Source of the DNA: Lunularia cruciata
Lineage: Eukaryota > Streptophyta > Marchantiopsida > Lunulariales > Lunulariaceae
Assembly: GCA_948567375.1 (NCBI GenBank)
Contig: OX419756.1
Coordinates: 16,745,001 to 16,809,000 of the forward strand
DNA: 64,000 nt
Direction: 5' to 3'
The notes beneath the pieces were generated by a model. The model had not been told where the DNA came from. It made no database searches and saw only the letters and a program-made list of their open reading frames with translations. Numbering within the stretch: the stretch's first letter is position 1; each line of letters begins with the position of its first letter. The translations under genes and the position numbers were made by a program. This document shows positions 34,345-49,850 of the stretch, one piece after another.

Positions 34345-34851
34345 TGTAAAAGACCAAGGAGAGAAATAGTAGAATGGAAGATTAGAGTGAAAGATCACAT
34401 TGAGACTCTTGAATGAAGGAAGATCCAAATGCCTAGCATGAGCTTAGACTTTGGTTTTTATAGAGAACATACAAGGCTCTTGAGAAGCTTCTCAAGAAGT
34501 TTCCTAAGAGTTGCCTTCTTAGAGTGCAAGCTAAGCTAATTGTGAAGTTTCTTGAGAAACTTCTTTTTAGAAGCCACCTACTTGGCATGCAAGCTAAGCT
34601 AGTAGAGAAGTTTCCCAAGAACTTTTCTTCTTGAAGCCCCCTACTTGGCATGCAAGCTAAGCTAGCCATGAAGCTTCCCAAGAAGTTTCATCTTGGAAGT
34701 CACCACTTGGCATGCACATTACTTGATACTTGGAAGGTACCAAGTAGCTTCCTAGATGCTTATAAAATACTCTTATAATTTTTGGTTAATTTGGTCTATT
34801 TGTTACTTCATTAGTCTTGACTAACTTGTCTGTAAACTCCATCTTGTTACA
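34345..34851 (-). mobile_element. 3' LTR of a chromovirus-type Ty3/gypsy element
   Basis: 507 bp. In minus-strand sense it begins TGTAACAAG at 34,851, directly after the purine-rich AGCGATGGGGGAATA (34,852-34,866), a polypurine tract. It ends TTTACA at 34,345. It contains a short array (34,480-34,730) of about 62-bp units with GGCATGCAAGCTAAGCTAG. Related to the solo LTR at 15,896-16,329. No target duplication (AGAAG versus TATTC), which fits a truncated element rather than a solo LTR. Confidence 0.75.
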
Positions 34852-34869
34852 TATTCCCCCATCGCTAGT

Positions 34870-35000
34870 TGGTGACGTCCTTGTCACCATGGAAGCTTCA
34901 AACTCTTGGATGGCTATTTGAGCATTATGGAGATGAGAAAGAGGCTCCCAAGTGGCATCACGAAGGGGATACCCTTTCCAAAGGACTTCTTACTTAGTAT
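34870..35000 (-). pseudogene. Integrase chromodomain remnant (chromovirus)
   Basis: A minus-strand frame reads VLWKGYPLRDATWEP and then LHNAQIAIQEFEAS, the W-K-G-Y-P...A-T-W-E-P signature of a chromodomain at the C-terminus of chromovirus integrases. It is followed by the polypurine tract and the LTR, exactly the expected order. Chromodomains guide insertion to marked chromatin. The rest of the element beyond about 35,100 is missing or unrecognisable. Confidence 0.8.
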
Positions 35001-35100
35001 GTTGTTGGCAGCCACGTTGAATGTGGCAATGTGCAAGGATACAATCAAATTCATACTCCTTATGATTGTTAATAGAGACCGAGGGAAGAAGAGGTTAGAC

Positions 35101-35680
35101 ACAAGAGTAAAATGAAGATGGATTAAACAAAGAGTTTCAACTTGGAAACATGAAAGATAGGGTGGATTTAGTATAAAATCTTTTTCATATTCACCTCTTC
35201 TTGGAACATATCAAAATATTATATATATATATATATATATGTAGACATCCACCCACACTTTACATAACTATATATATAGAAACCATATACTCTTATTTTG
35301 TGCATATATATTAGGTAATACCTTGGTCCAACATTAAAATTATGGTGTTTGAGAATATCAATCTCTTGTATATATAGTTATATTTTCTTATTATCATCTC
35401 TTGTTTTCAATTTTTTATGTATATATTTGTTTCAGTTCTCTTCTTGCATATTGTCACCATAGGAAGCAAGAAGCTAGCTTGATTATGTTATTTGAATAAT
35501 GAAGGTAGAAAAAAATGCTGAAAGATTAGGTTTGTTAACAATACATGCCTAACAAGAACCATCTTGTCCTTAAACATAAGGGAGTTTGTTGCTTACTTCC
35601 CAATCATTTAACATTTAATGTAAATACATTAAATGCAAAACGAGGTAGCTTTTGTGTTGTATTGTTATTTGTGTGCATGA
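35101..35680. other. A+T-rich DNA with (TA)n tract
   Basis: A (TA)n microsatellite lies at about 35,219-35,240. No gene recognised. Confidence 0.5.
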
Positions 35681-35689
35681 GAACTCTAA

Positions 35690-35760
35690 GGAGAAATACA
35701 CAACCGCATGGGATAACAAGAAGGATGGGAAGATCCCATCTAAGGTATTCATAGAATTCC
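35690..35760 (-). mobile_element. Inverted 3' tail fragment of the non-LTR family
   Basis: AAGGATGGGAAGATCCCATC is the reverse complement of the conserved stem-loop region seen at five plus-strand copies. It is flanked by a CCGCATGGGATAACAAGAAG-type match to the family tail. Confidence 0.55.
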
Positions 35761-35989
35761 TTAGGACTTAACACTTTGAATTCAGCGAGTTGGATCCATT
35801 TATAGAATGGTTTTTCTACAAGAGAGAGAAAGACAGATTTTCCAAGATTAAGTCTGGCTTTTGAGTCTCTTTTTTGTATAGAATAATAGTAAGATATAAA
35901 AATGAGCTTTCATTACTTCTTGTAATATACATTCAATGTCCTATGCAAACTAAGTAATATCTAAATACATTAAGAAGTACAATCTCTCC

Positions 35990-36990
35990 CTAATTTATTT
36001 TTTTGGATTCATTTTCTAGTAGTTCTGTAGGATATGAGGTAGTGTTAACGAGGAGGAGTGGAGTCAGGAGGCAACCTTGCCTAACTCTTTCTGTTAGCTT
36101 GAAATGGCATATGAATTTGAGGTACCGTGTTGGAATAGCCTTGTCAAAAGGGACATACAAATTTACTACTATGGTGAAATATTGACATAGTCGTGACAAT
36201 CATAGCCTACACAAGCAATAGGAACTTGTCTTGTGATCCTAGTTTGATGAATGATTCCTCCAATTAGTCATATCTAACCTTGTCATTCACCTTATCATTC
36301 ATAATTCTATAAATATGCATGTTGTTTCCTCTATTTAACCTAACCTCATCTTGTATTATCTAAATTGTTAATACATTAGCAAGCATGTCTAAACCTCTTA
36401 GAAACCTAGCTTGGTACAAAGATATAATTGTAGGATTATTAGCCAGAGTAATTATTTGCAAAGATTCTAGCAATGACTTTATAATCTATTATAAAAATTA
36501 TTTATGTAAACTCAAATTCATGAAAAAAAATTTCTTTGCTTTTTAGACACAGATTTGTTATTCTTTTGATTATAGAGGAAGCTAACTTACCTATGTGCTC
36601 GTAGTACACTATTATTATCAAAATACATATCTCTAATGATGATCTTATGTGTTTTTGGAATCAGCTTTATTATTCCTTTGGCAGAGGAGGAGTCCCATTT
36701 ATCAATGTGCTAGTAGTTCATTATCATCATAACAATTACAAGTAATAATGGGCCAGAATCTATGTATACCTTTTTTTTTTCTTTTTCTTTTTTATCATTC
36801 CTCTTCTTGAAGATTTCCATGGGGAATGCTGCAACTACATCATTGATATCTTGCTTGGTTGTGTGTTCCAATAGTACGAGCCATTGATGCTTCATAACTT
36901 GATTGAGCAACATATTCAGTGCTTTGTTCATGGCTCTTTGATAATCTTTGTAGAGTTCTGGCGTAACCATGTGTTTTGATAAGAATGGCC
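35990..36990 (-). pseudogene. L1-type non-LTR reverse transcriptase remnant
   Basis: Minus-strand order: TKQDINDVVAAFPME (36,840-36,790 region), a frame-shifted LIPKTHKIII block near 36,660, YKVIARIFANN near 36,460, then ERVRQGCLLTPLLL near 36,075. The last matches the G-x-R-Q-G-C-P-L-S-P motif of L1-clade RT. Stops and frameshifts separate them and no Y-x-D-D block was found. A different clade from the element at 29,335 and 56,150. Confidence 0.65.
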
Positions 36991-38255
36991 ATACTTTCTT
37001 TCAAGATTCTTGTTGTTGTCCGGAAATGAGTTATTATGCTTTTTTCTTAATGAGTTTTTGTATTTTTTCTTTTGCAACTTTTCTATTGGACACATTTCAG
37101 AAACCCTATATTTAGAGTTATATTTTTATTGAAAGAAAAATAAAATATTTATTTTACAATTCATATTTTCTTTTCCAGACCTCTATGCTCTAACATGTGC
37201 TAGTTGTTCTTCTCATGTGGTATAAAAACGGTTGTTCCATACAAGCTTTTGAGTTGTTTATGCATGGATCCTATTCTCGTAATCCTATTATGACTTGCAA
37301 ATAGATAGATCTTGTAAATTTGTTAAGTCTTATCTACCTAAATTGAAGTTTTTATGGCCTGTTTGATACATATTATCAGTTTTTCTTTCCTACTTTTGTT
37401 CCGTTGTAGTTTGCTTGCAAAACAAAAGTAACTCAAGAACTTGGAAAAATTATGATCAAAACCCCAGTTTCTGATTATGGTGGCCTCTTTTGGACCAAGC
37501 ATCATGTGCAAACTTATTAGGGAATAGCATCGGAAATATTACACATTAATATCCAGTGTCTATCGGAGAATTCAACTTGAAAAAACTACTATGTATGAGT
37601 CTCCGTAACATTAGTCATTAGTGTAGAATGATCCGCTCTGGAAATGTATTCGGACTTTAGTAGTCTTACTTGGGTAGTTCCTTTATGTTGAATATTCTAA
37701 GTAAGGTAGTAAAGCTCCAAATTAAAATGAATATTATGAGCTCTAAAATAAATTTATTCTAAGAATTTAGTAGAATCACAAAAGTTAATTTCTAAGTTGA
37801 AACACAAGTACCGGAAGAACACAATCTTTTATTGTGTAAAACATAGAAATTTAAAATAAAGTAAAACTAGGGACCCTTCTGGAGACACCCCCTTTCATAT
37901 ATTCTTTATGGATGGTTGCTTGAAATATAACGTAGTGTATGATAAGGTTATCTACTAAATAACACGTATCACGTTTCTATATTGATTTTTTTCTCCTGAT
38001 TTCTCAAAAATTTCCGCAATGTATTTTACAATCTTATTCATTTCTAGAGCTGGTGATCTTTACCGAAACCTATTCTGTATGGAAGTTAACTCATTCCCGT
38101 AGCTTCTTCATAAAATCTGAAAGTAAAACAGCTTGTAATCACAAGCTTAAAAAACTCACTAATTCATAAAAGGGGGGTCTCCCGACCCGGTCCCCAAAAA
38201 CTAATAAAAAAATAAGTATGTATCATCACACAACTTATTATACACATTTGTAACA
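36991..38255. other. Unassigned A+T-rich DNA
   Basis: No gene, domain or RNA feature recognised. Confidence 0.5.
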
Positions 38256-38660
38256 CTCTCCGATTTTAACAAATTCCTATTATTATTTCTCACAAGAAAA
38301 GAGATTACGGGTATCAGTAAAATGGCACGACCCAATATTAGGAAGAAACTTTACAACTCTGATCATAATATATTAGAAGAATATCCTTATATCAAAAGAT
38401 TCATTACCAGAATATAGATTCACAACAATTCCTACATAATCGACTCTCGATATGTGCAATGTCTCTCGGTTCCAACCACGAGATCCAAAAGGATTTGCAC
38501 TTTGCGCAAGTACACCTTCTGAATAATTGCGTGGATGAAGTATTCGAACTTCAATAATCGCAATGAAAGTTACATTTAGCGAGGGTAAAATACTTTCACA
38601 CATGGTTTAGCGATAAATAACTAAAGTATGCACTAAAGTTTAAGACATATTGTAACTAAA
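38256..38660. mobile_element. Possible LTR fragment
   Basis: Begins TGTAACACTCTCCGATTTT, a start common in plant gypsy LTRs. A 76-codon minus-strand frame (38,603-38,373) contains NPFGSRGWNRETLHISRVDY and looks protein-like, but I cannot assign it. No matching right end or target duplication was found. Confidence 0.3.
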
Positions 38661-39329
38661 TCTTTAAAATGTTCTATACGTAGATATATTTAGACTTGAT
38701 GTATATAATTTGTGATAGGAAACTTTTTATATATCGTAATGACAACTTCACTCTGTTTAAAATTCTTTTGTATCACAATTCATTGCACCCATCGGGAGTC
38801 ATATAACTTGCATTTAGAGAGATGAAACTGGAAAAAGTGTTTTCTCGTCATTTGGACATTTTAAACATTTCTCCATTGCCCATAAGTTGCAAGATTCCGC
38901 ACTTGCACGTATTGCCATCCCTCCCTACTTATGTGCAAATCTCTCTCGGTGCTCACGAGGGATGTCAAAGTCAAATGGACCTCCGAAATTGCGAAAGATG
39001 CTTGGCAAAATTGGAGGGCGGAGGAGGGCATTCTGTCGCAAGGGCGACTACTACCGGAACAGTACTGTACCAAGAAACTCACCGCGTACAGAAGTTTGAT
39101 GATACAGTACAATAACGGGTTGGAGGTGGAGAATGCCCTAAAGGAAAGAGAATGACTCGTGGATGTGATCGTGCATCTGCTGCTGGACTCATGACATTGC
39201 TTGGTGAACTCTCGCGATTGTGGCACGGAGTTTGTTATGAGGAATTCCATCTACGCTCGCTCCTCTTGCTGGTGCTGGTGCTCGTGAAGTCTTGGAAACG
39301 GTGCCCGAGTATTTACGGGGTTGTCAGCA
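38661..39329 (+). promoter_or_regulatory. 5' flank of kdsA
   Basis: G+C content rises after about 38,880. A 74-codon frame (38,931-39,155) ends before the kdsA start and might be an upstream ORF, but nothing confirms it. No TATA box could be fixed. Confidence 0.35.
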
Positions 39330-44013
<4,684 letters not shown>

Positions 44014-45690
44014 TTGAACAGTTGCTTGAGCTGGATACGTCTTATCACCCACCGAATCATAATTGGTGGACTAGTTCTACTTTCACACATTACTGATCTG
44101 TCTGAAGTACTGGGCAATTCAATACTTCAGATTATTGGGCCAAAATTACCCAATTTTGCGGCCAACTAGAGTTTACCTGCTCGTGATAGGCTGAAGATCC
44201 AAACCGAGATAGACAGGTTGTATACACAGGTTATAAAATTCATTTATACAGAGGATCTCCAAAGTTCGCATGTAGTCAGGTAGTAAGATGTCGTTCAGAC
44301 AATATCCATTGTTTACATAAAAGGACATTGTCAACCACTAGAAAGAAAATCATCTTTTCAGGCTCCCATGTGGTCCCCAGATCATCTGCAGGTTACATCA
44401 CACACCTAAGAGCTGTAACTTAATAAAATCAATGAATGACCTCATAGAAGGTGGTTTCCGTACTATTGATTGTTACGTTTCCCTTGAACTCGCATACACA
44501 ACAAGAAGATACCGCAACAGATCCTGGTGGCAGAAAGTGGAATATGAAGGAAGGGCCCAGAAATCACAATTTCCAGGGGCTGCCTCACTTCAAGTAGTAC
44601 CTTCAGAAGTTGAACCGATTGGTCGTGCACGATCTTTTATATAGCGAAGCATATCAACTAGAATTAGGAAGTTCACAACTTGGGGGACGAGCTTTTCACC
44701 GTGTTGTTCATGGAAGTGACTTCAGTCAACGAAGGTTGTTAGAATGAGGCGAAGCTTTCGCGTCATTTTATCGGCTTTTATGCACGCAATGCCGTTTCTG
44801 TTCGTTGCCGTCGAGCCAAACTCGTACATGCTTCACAAACGGCCACTATTGTCAAGTTCAATCTTATCATAAATGGCTGAAAATATTGGACTCGATCTCA
44901 TCAAGGACTAATCATGAACTTCCCTTAGGTAAGGTGCACAGTCAATTTACTTCTGACTAGTTCATGTACAAGAAGTGCAGAAACCTACATCAGGCAAAAC
45001 TGAGTGGTTGATTTCTCTTCTTCTCACGAACCACAATGCGGGAGAGGTGTGTGGCGTGCACTACACTCTACAAACGCTTTGTGCAGATTGCTGTATATGA
45101 TTGCCACCGGTGGAGAAGTCCAACGTCCTGTCTCCACCACTTGCACCTCAAATTCTACTTACGTATCAGACACCTCCAAATGGACCCATTTCCTTTTCAC
45201 CCATACTCCGCAGTGCCAAGCTTGCGGCTGGAGCAGTAGAGTGATCAAAGTAGATAGATCAGCGATGGCCTTCCTTTTATTCATTCACTGTTTGCACATG
45301 GCGAAAAGTTCATGCACCACTGTAGATACTGCGGCTAACCTCAGAGAAACAGAACATGATCAAATATCTGTATCTATGTGTGCTCTCCAGTACTAGAGGG
45401 CCAAATCAAGAGAGAGGAAGAGTATCTGCGTAAAATAAGAAGCAGATGTGGACGGTCTGCTATAACGTGTGAGACCCACATGATAGGTCAGGGGCAGCTT
45501 CTCCACGTATAAACCTCAACGGCGGAGAGGTATATGTTCTGGCAAATAGATATTGCTGCAAGTACTGTACTAAAATGGAGCTACGGATGCCCAGTTCACT
45601 AGTGGTAGAAGGGGTAAAAGAAGTAGAGCTTTCTGAATGTAACAAAGGCCACCGATGAGGGTTTACAGTAGGTAAGAGGAAAACCTGCGC
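44014..45690. other. kdsA 3' flank and unassigned DNA
   Basis: Frames at 44,432-44,644 and 45,004-45,396 show no recognisable domain or codon pattern. The first few hundred bases probably include the kdsA 3' UTR. Confidence 0.4.
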
Positions 45691-48433
45691 AGAATGCAGC
45701 TCTGTCTCTCTGCGTCCTCCTCTGCCTTCCTGCCATTTTCGCTTGTGGCTCACACATCAGAGTGTGGAGACGAAAAAGAAGAAGAAGGCGTTACACGGAT
45801 TTTGAGTAGAGCAGTGGGTGACTTTGTAGCCAATCTTATAGGGATTGAGAAGAAAGACGGAAGAATTTTCACTCAATTCTGTGGATTGCTGAGGGGGAGG
45901 AGGAGACCTGTTCCGCAATCTAATGCACTGATTATTAGCTACCAATTTCAAAATTTGCAGCACAGCAGAGGCGTCTAGGAACAAAATCGGAGGAGAAATA
46001 CATCACGATAGGAGATACAAATCGGTTGCGGGAATTTCTTCAACTTCAGTGAAGTGGGTGGCCGCCAGGTATTCTCTCGACTTCCAGTTTCCCCTGTCCT
46101 ATGAGTGATTTCGAATTGATCATCTCTCCTGATGTATCAATCCGGCGCTCCTGGAACCAAACTGTCTCGATCCCGGACCGTTATGTTGAAATTACAGCAC
46201 TGCAGGTGGGCACTTTTTTTATCTGTTTCTTGTCCTGCTGAATGTTGCAGTGTGAGCTTCTGGAGAAGAGAGGGGGCAAAAGAGAATCCATAAAATCTTG
46301 ATGTCAAACCGACTTTATGTCTGGACACCTGTTCACAATCACAAGCTTGGTCTGATTTGAATACACTCATGGATGGTTTTGTTAGTTATTAGAATTAATA
46401 CAGAGCGGCATTGTACTCGCCTCAACCTTTCGGCTGCAGGACCCGCTCTTTAGAAGGACTGCTAGCCCGAGTTTTAGAGAAATTGGAATTTGTAATCCAG
46501 AGAGATGCCACTTTGTGGTAATTTTTCTCGTATGTTTATCTTATGTTGCATGAAGATAATAATACTTCAGCACTTCAGCTGTGTTATTTTTTTCCGCAAC
46601 TGATCATATATGTGAAACTCAAGTTAGTAAAGGTTTTTGCGTATTATGAGAATATTATTCAGAACAGTTTGTATCTGGAGTTCTCGATTGATTTTAAAAC
46701 TGGCTAAGTTTCCTCCCACACATTGACATTCGGTTCTCGTCATTTTAATTGACGAAGCTCACGCCTTGCTAAATTGTTCGTCTTGGTCTTTGTGATCATT
46801 TTTCTTCGATGTCTTGGGCCGTCAAAGCCTTTGATCTGACTATGTTGGCTACTCAAGACTCAAGAAATCTGTTTTTACACGGACTGTGTTGAGGAAAGTT
46901 CACACAGGTCGTGCCCTGTGTAGTTCGAATCACTGAAGAATGCCAACTAGCCACAAGGAAACATGGGAGGTGCTCCGTCCCTTTCATAACCGTGTATAGG
47001 TGTCTTGTCTGTAATGTTTTCCGTCGAGATTCATCAGAAGATTAGGTTTAGTCTATGAAATCCCATAACTCTAGAGCGATGTGCGCAATGATAAAGTCAT
47101 CCTGCCTTCATATATTACTTCGAATGAAGGTCCGACTATTCTGTTCTGTAATTTTTCAAAGAAGTTGGCCGTCAGTCAGCGTAAACAACAGTCCTAGTCT
47201 TGATACACTCCGCTTCACGTAAGGATAGGTGATTGCAAGTAGCCTGGGTTTCCAAATACTCGTTCTTTGTTGTGTGGTGACATCGCTCCTTAAATCCTGT
47301 CACGATTTTCTTCTGAGCTTATACGTTCATAAGCGATATGCGGCACAGAGTCAGTTGTCCAAGTTATCGGCAGTCTGTTGTTGAGGATTGAGGGTATCCA
47401 ATCGCCCTTGTTACTACCGTTATGGTGAGGGTGCAGCTACTTCCGCTCGGTGTGAATAGCGAAACGACTCATCCTGTCCTTAGGCATCTCGGGAGAAATG
47501 ATACCCTAGCCCTACTCTTCTCTGGGCTTCCTATCTCGATGACAATGACATCTTGTGCTTTTAAGGTTATTTTCCCCTTGCTACTACTATCTCCTTATCA
47601 GAACAGACGTCGATTCTACATATGTGGCATATGTATAGATTCTGCACATGCGTTCCAGAGTATGACAGAAACTGGGTATGAGGAGTACCGGCACATATAG
47701 AGCTATAACAGGAACTCGGCACAAGAAGCACTGGCGCTCCTACTCAGCCCCCTCCGTCAATGTAGGGGCGCTAACGAAGTCGTAGTGGTTTCCTAAACTT
47801 GCATCATAGGTCTAGCTACTCCCGTTTGGTGATTAGCCAAGGGACTCATGCTCTTATCAAGCATGTCAGGATGTACACTAGTTTCCCCGTTGAGCTTTTC
47901 TCTCTACATGCGCTGTTTATCTGTTGCCGTTTATTCGATGCATGCTATTGGTATACAAGTATTGCTCTTTCATTGTTTCTAGATGGCGTTTACTTCTGCT
48001 TACATTCGATCAGTTGTTTCCATTTCATCACTTTCCCGGTTTTATACTAATTTCGTCTTGCACAATTTTTGTATATATTACATATCATGCATCTCATTTG
48101 CATTCAATGAGTTCTGGATCTCCCGTTCCTCGGGCTTCTGTCCTCATTTCTCAATATCCTAGTCCTGAACGGCCTCTGCTCTCATGTCCTAGTCCTGATA
48201 CACTTTGGCCACTTTCTTCACTCATGGAGATCTATGGGATCTGCTTTCCCAACCGCTTTTTTATGTCTCGCTGCTACTTGATTTCGAATTGTGCTGATAG
48301 TTGTTTCACATGTCATTATCTAGTGCAAGTGTAAGCTTTCAGAAGTTCAAGCATCAAGATGGGAAGCAAGTAGATTAGTTTCTCAGTAAGCTAAGCACTC
48401 ACTAATTAAAATATTGTCCACATGTTGTCGCAG
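45691..48433 (+). promoter_or_regulatory. Probable 5' UTR exon and intron of the gene at 48,445
   Basis: A clean acceptor (TTGTCGCAG, ending 48,433) lies 11 bases before the ATG, so the 5' UTR is spliced. A purine-rich stretch ending in a good donor (GCCGCCAG then GTATTC, 46,068/46,069) is a candidate first exon. The link, an intron of about 2.4 kb, is an inference. Frames inside it are not credible genes. Confidence 0.4.
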
Positions 48434-48444
48434 GGTTAAGTGAT

Positions 48445-49137
48445 ATGGAACCCATTCCGTCGTCAATTAGTGACAACAATCGACTTGAAATGAATATGGA
48501 TGGAATAGCTGCTCTTCTTGCCATGGCTCGGCAGCGCATCAATGAAGGGAATCCCTCCTTAGCTTTGCAAGCTGTGAGTCATTCTTTCGCTGATTCAGTA
48601 AATGCCAAGATCTTATTCTCAGGGTCCCTGAAATTGATCTCAGAACTCTATAGAGTCTTGGGACAATACTCATTTGTATCCACAAGACTAATCAACAACT
48701 CCAAGTTTTTGCTTTGGTCTCAGGTGGTTATAGCGCTCAGAGCCTCTGGCGGTGAGAGAGCAGTGTTGCAAGCTTTCAACAGAGCCCGGGAAATATATCA
48801 CACCGGAAGGCAAGCAAATAATGCTGTCGACGAGTTATCTGCACTATTTGCGGATTGTGGGCTTACGGACGTACAATCCTTAAATCTGACCACAGAAAAC
48901 GGGAATCCTACAGCCATCGACGTACCGTCAGAAGCACAAGAAATGGATATGGTTGATAGTACCACAACCAGGATTCAAACTTCTGCACCAATTCTAGCAG
49001 AGAGTGGACGACTGCAAGTGGTTATAAATGCATCAGCGGATGGTAGCAGCTTTTTATGTGGACAATGTGGGGGTGTAGTCAGCAACCTACGCAGAGATGA
49101 GCATTTTCAATTCTGGTGTTCACAGTCTCTCAGATGA
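48445..49137 (+). CDS. Conserved plant protein with C-terminal C2HC motif (2 exons)
   Basis: Exon 1 is 48,445-48,573; the intron 48,574-48,723 is GT-AG; exon 2 is 48,724-49,137. This gives 180 residues. The exon junction restores LALQAVVIALRASGGERAV, a continuous helical block. The N-terminal half (MDGIAALLAMARQRINEG onward) is predicted all-helical and resembles a widespread, uncharacterised plant protein family. The C-terminus has C-x2-C-x11-H-x4-C (C155, C158, H170, C175), a possible single zinc site. The 150-nt intron is a multiple of three with no stop, so an unspliced mRNA would encode a 230-residue form. Location and function are unknown. Small family size and lack of signal or membrane segments suggest a soluble nuclear or cytosolic protein. 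Confidence 0.82.
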   Translation: MEPIPSSISDNNRLEMNMDGIAALLAMARQRINEGNPSLALQAVSHSFADSVNAKILFSGSLKLISELYRVLGQYSFVSTRLINNSKFLLWSQVVIALRASGGERAVLQAFNRAREIYHTGRQANNAVDELSALFADCGLTDVQSLNLTTENGNPTAIDVPSEAQEMDMVDSTTTRIQTSAPILAESGRLQVVINASADGSSFLCGQCGGVVSNLRRDEHFQFWCSQSLR

Positions 49138-49744
49138 TGGTCATCTTTCTGACCGTTTAAAAGAATGCGCTGCGAGTATTTACTTGGTAAGATTGTATAT
49201 AGTCAGTGAGTGTGTTGGTATTTTCATCTGTATGTTGAAACAGCAGAACACTGATGTTTTGAACAGACTAAAAAGATAGAATGCAAACTTGCTTGGTTTG
49301 GTCCGAAATGTTGCTTTGTTGTTCTCAAAGATCTAGACGATGGATCTGCACTGCCTTCTGAATTGATGAAAAGCTCATCCCACTGACTTGTCTTTTAACC
49401 TAAAAGGACATCATATCTGTTCAGTAGAGCAAGAGCAAGCATTGCCTTCGGGCGCCCCCTTTCGTCCATGAATTCTAGAGGTTCTAAATCGTTAAGCCTG
49501 GACCGTGTCGTCGGACAAAGAGTTGCATGCAATTTGATGCAGTGTCACAACGTCCCCTGTTAAATCTAACTTCCTCTCTGTATCCATATCCAGTTCAGAT
49601 ATGCCCCTATTCAGTGCAGTGAAGAACTGCACTCAGCTAAGCATTTGACTTAGGTTTGACTATGTCAATGCTTGGTGACTTGGTTACTTCCACAACAATT
49701 ATGATCATAAAGATACTTGTGTATTTGCAAAATTTCTATACATA
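49138..49744. other. 3' flank of the C2HC-protein gene
   Basis: Probably 3' UTR at first, then unassigned. No further gene recognised. Confidence 0.4.
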
Positions 49745-49850
49745 TATAAAATGGGGCCTAGCCCCATTTTATTTCCTCTCTCCCCCTTGTACGGCTTGAT
49801 GGGGTCTTCCCATCCTTCATGTGTTCTTCGTGGTCGCCTTTTTCTTCTTA
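49745..49850 (+). mobile_element. 3' tail of the non-LTR family
   Basis: ATGGGGCCTAGCCCCATTTT, then TTGTACGGCTTGATGGGG and the stem-loop at 49,798-49,814, then CATGTGTTCTTCGTGGTCGCC. The best-preserved tail in the window. Only about 100 bp are present, as expected for severe 5' truncation. Confidence 0.75.

Noticed and set aside
34433-34681. 82-codon minus-strand frame with repeated LACMPSR blocks
   Set aside because: It lies wholly inside the chromovirus LTR and mirrors the short array of about 62-bp units.
38931-39155. 74-codon frame upstream of kdsA as a separate gene
   Set aside because: It competes with two other overlapping frames in the same 300 bp, has no recognised domain and no splice or transcript support.
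45004-45396. 130-codon plus-strand frame between kdsA and the C2HC gene
   Set aside because: No domain, no splice pattern, and overlapping frames of similar quality.
47422-48334. Frames upstream of the C2HC-protein gene
   Set aside because: They lie in the inferred 5' UTR intron, overlap each other in different frames and resemble no family.
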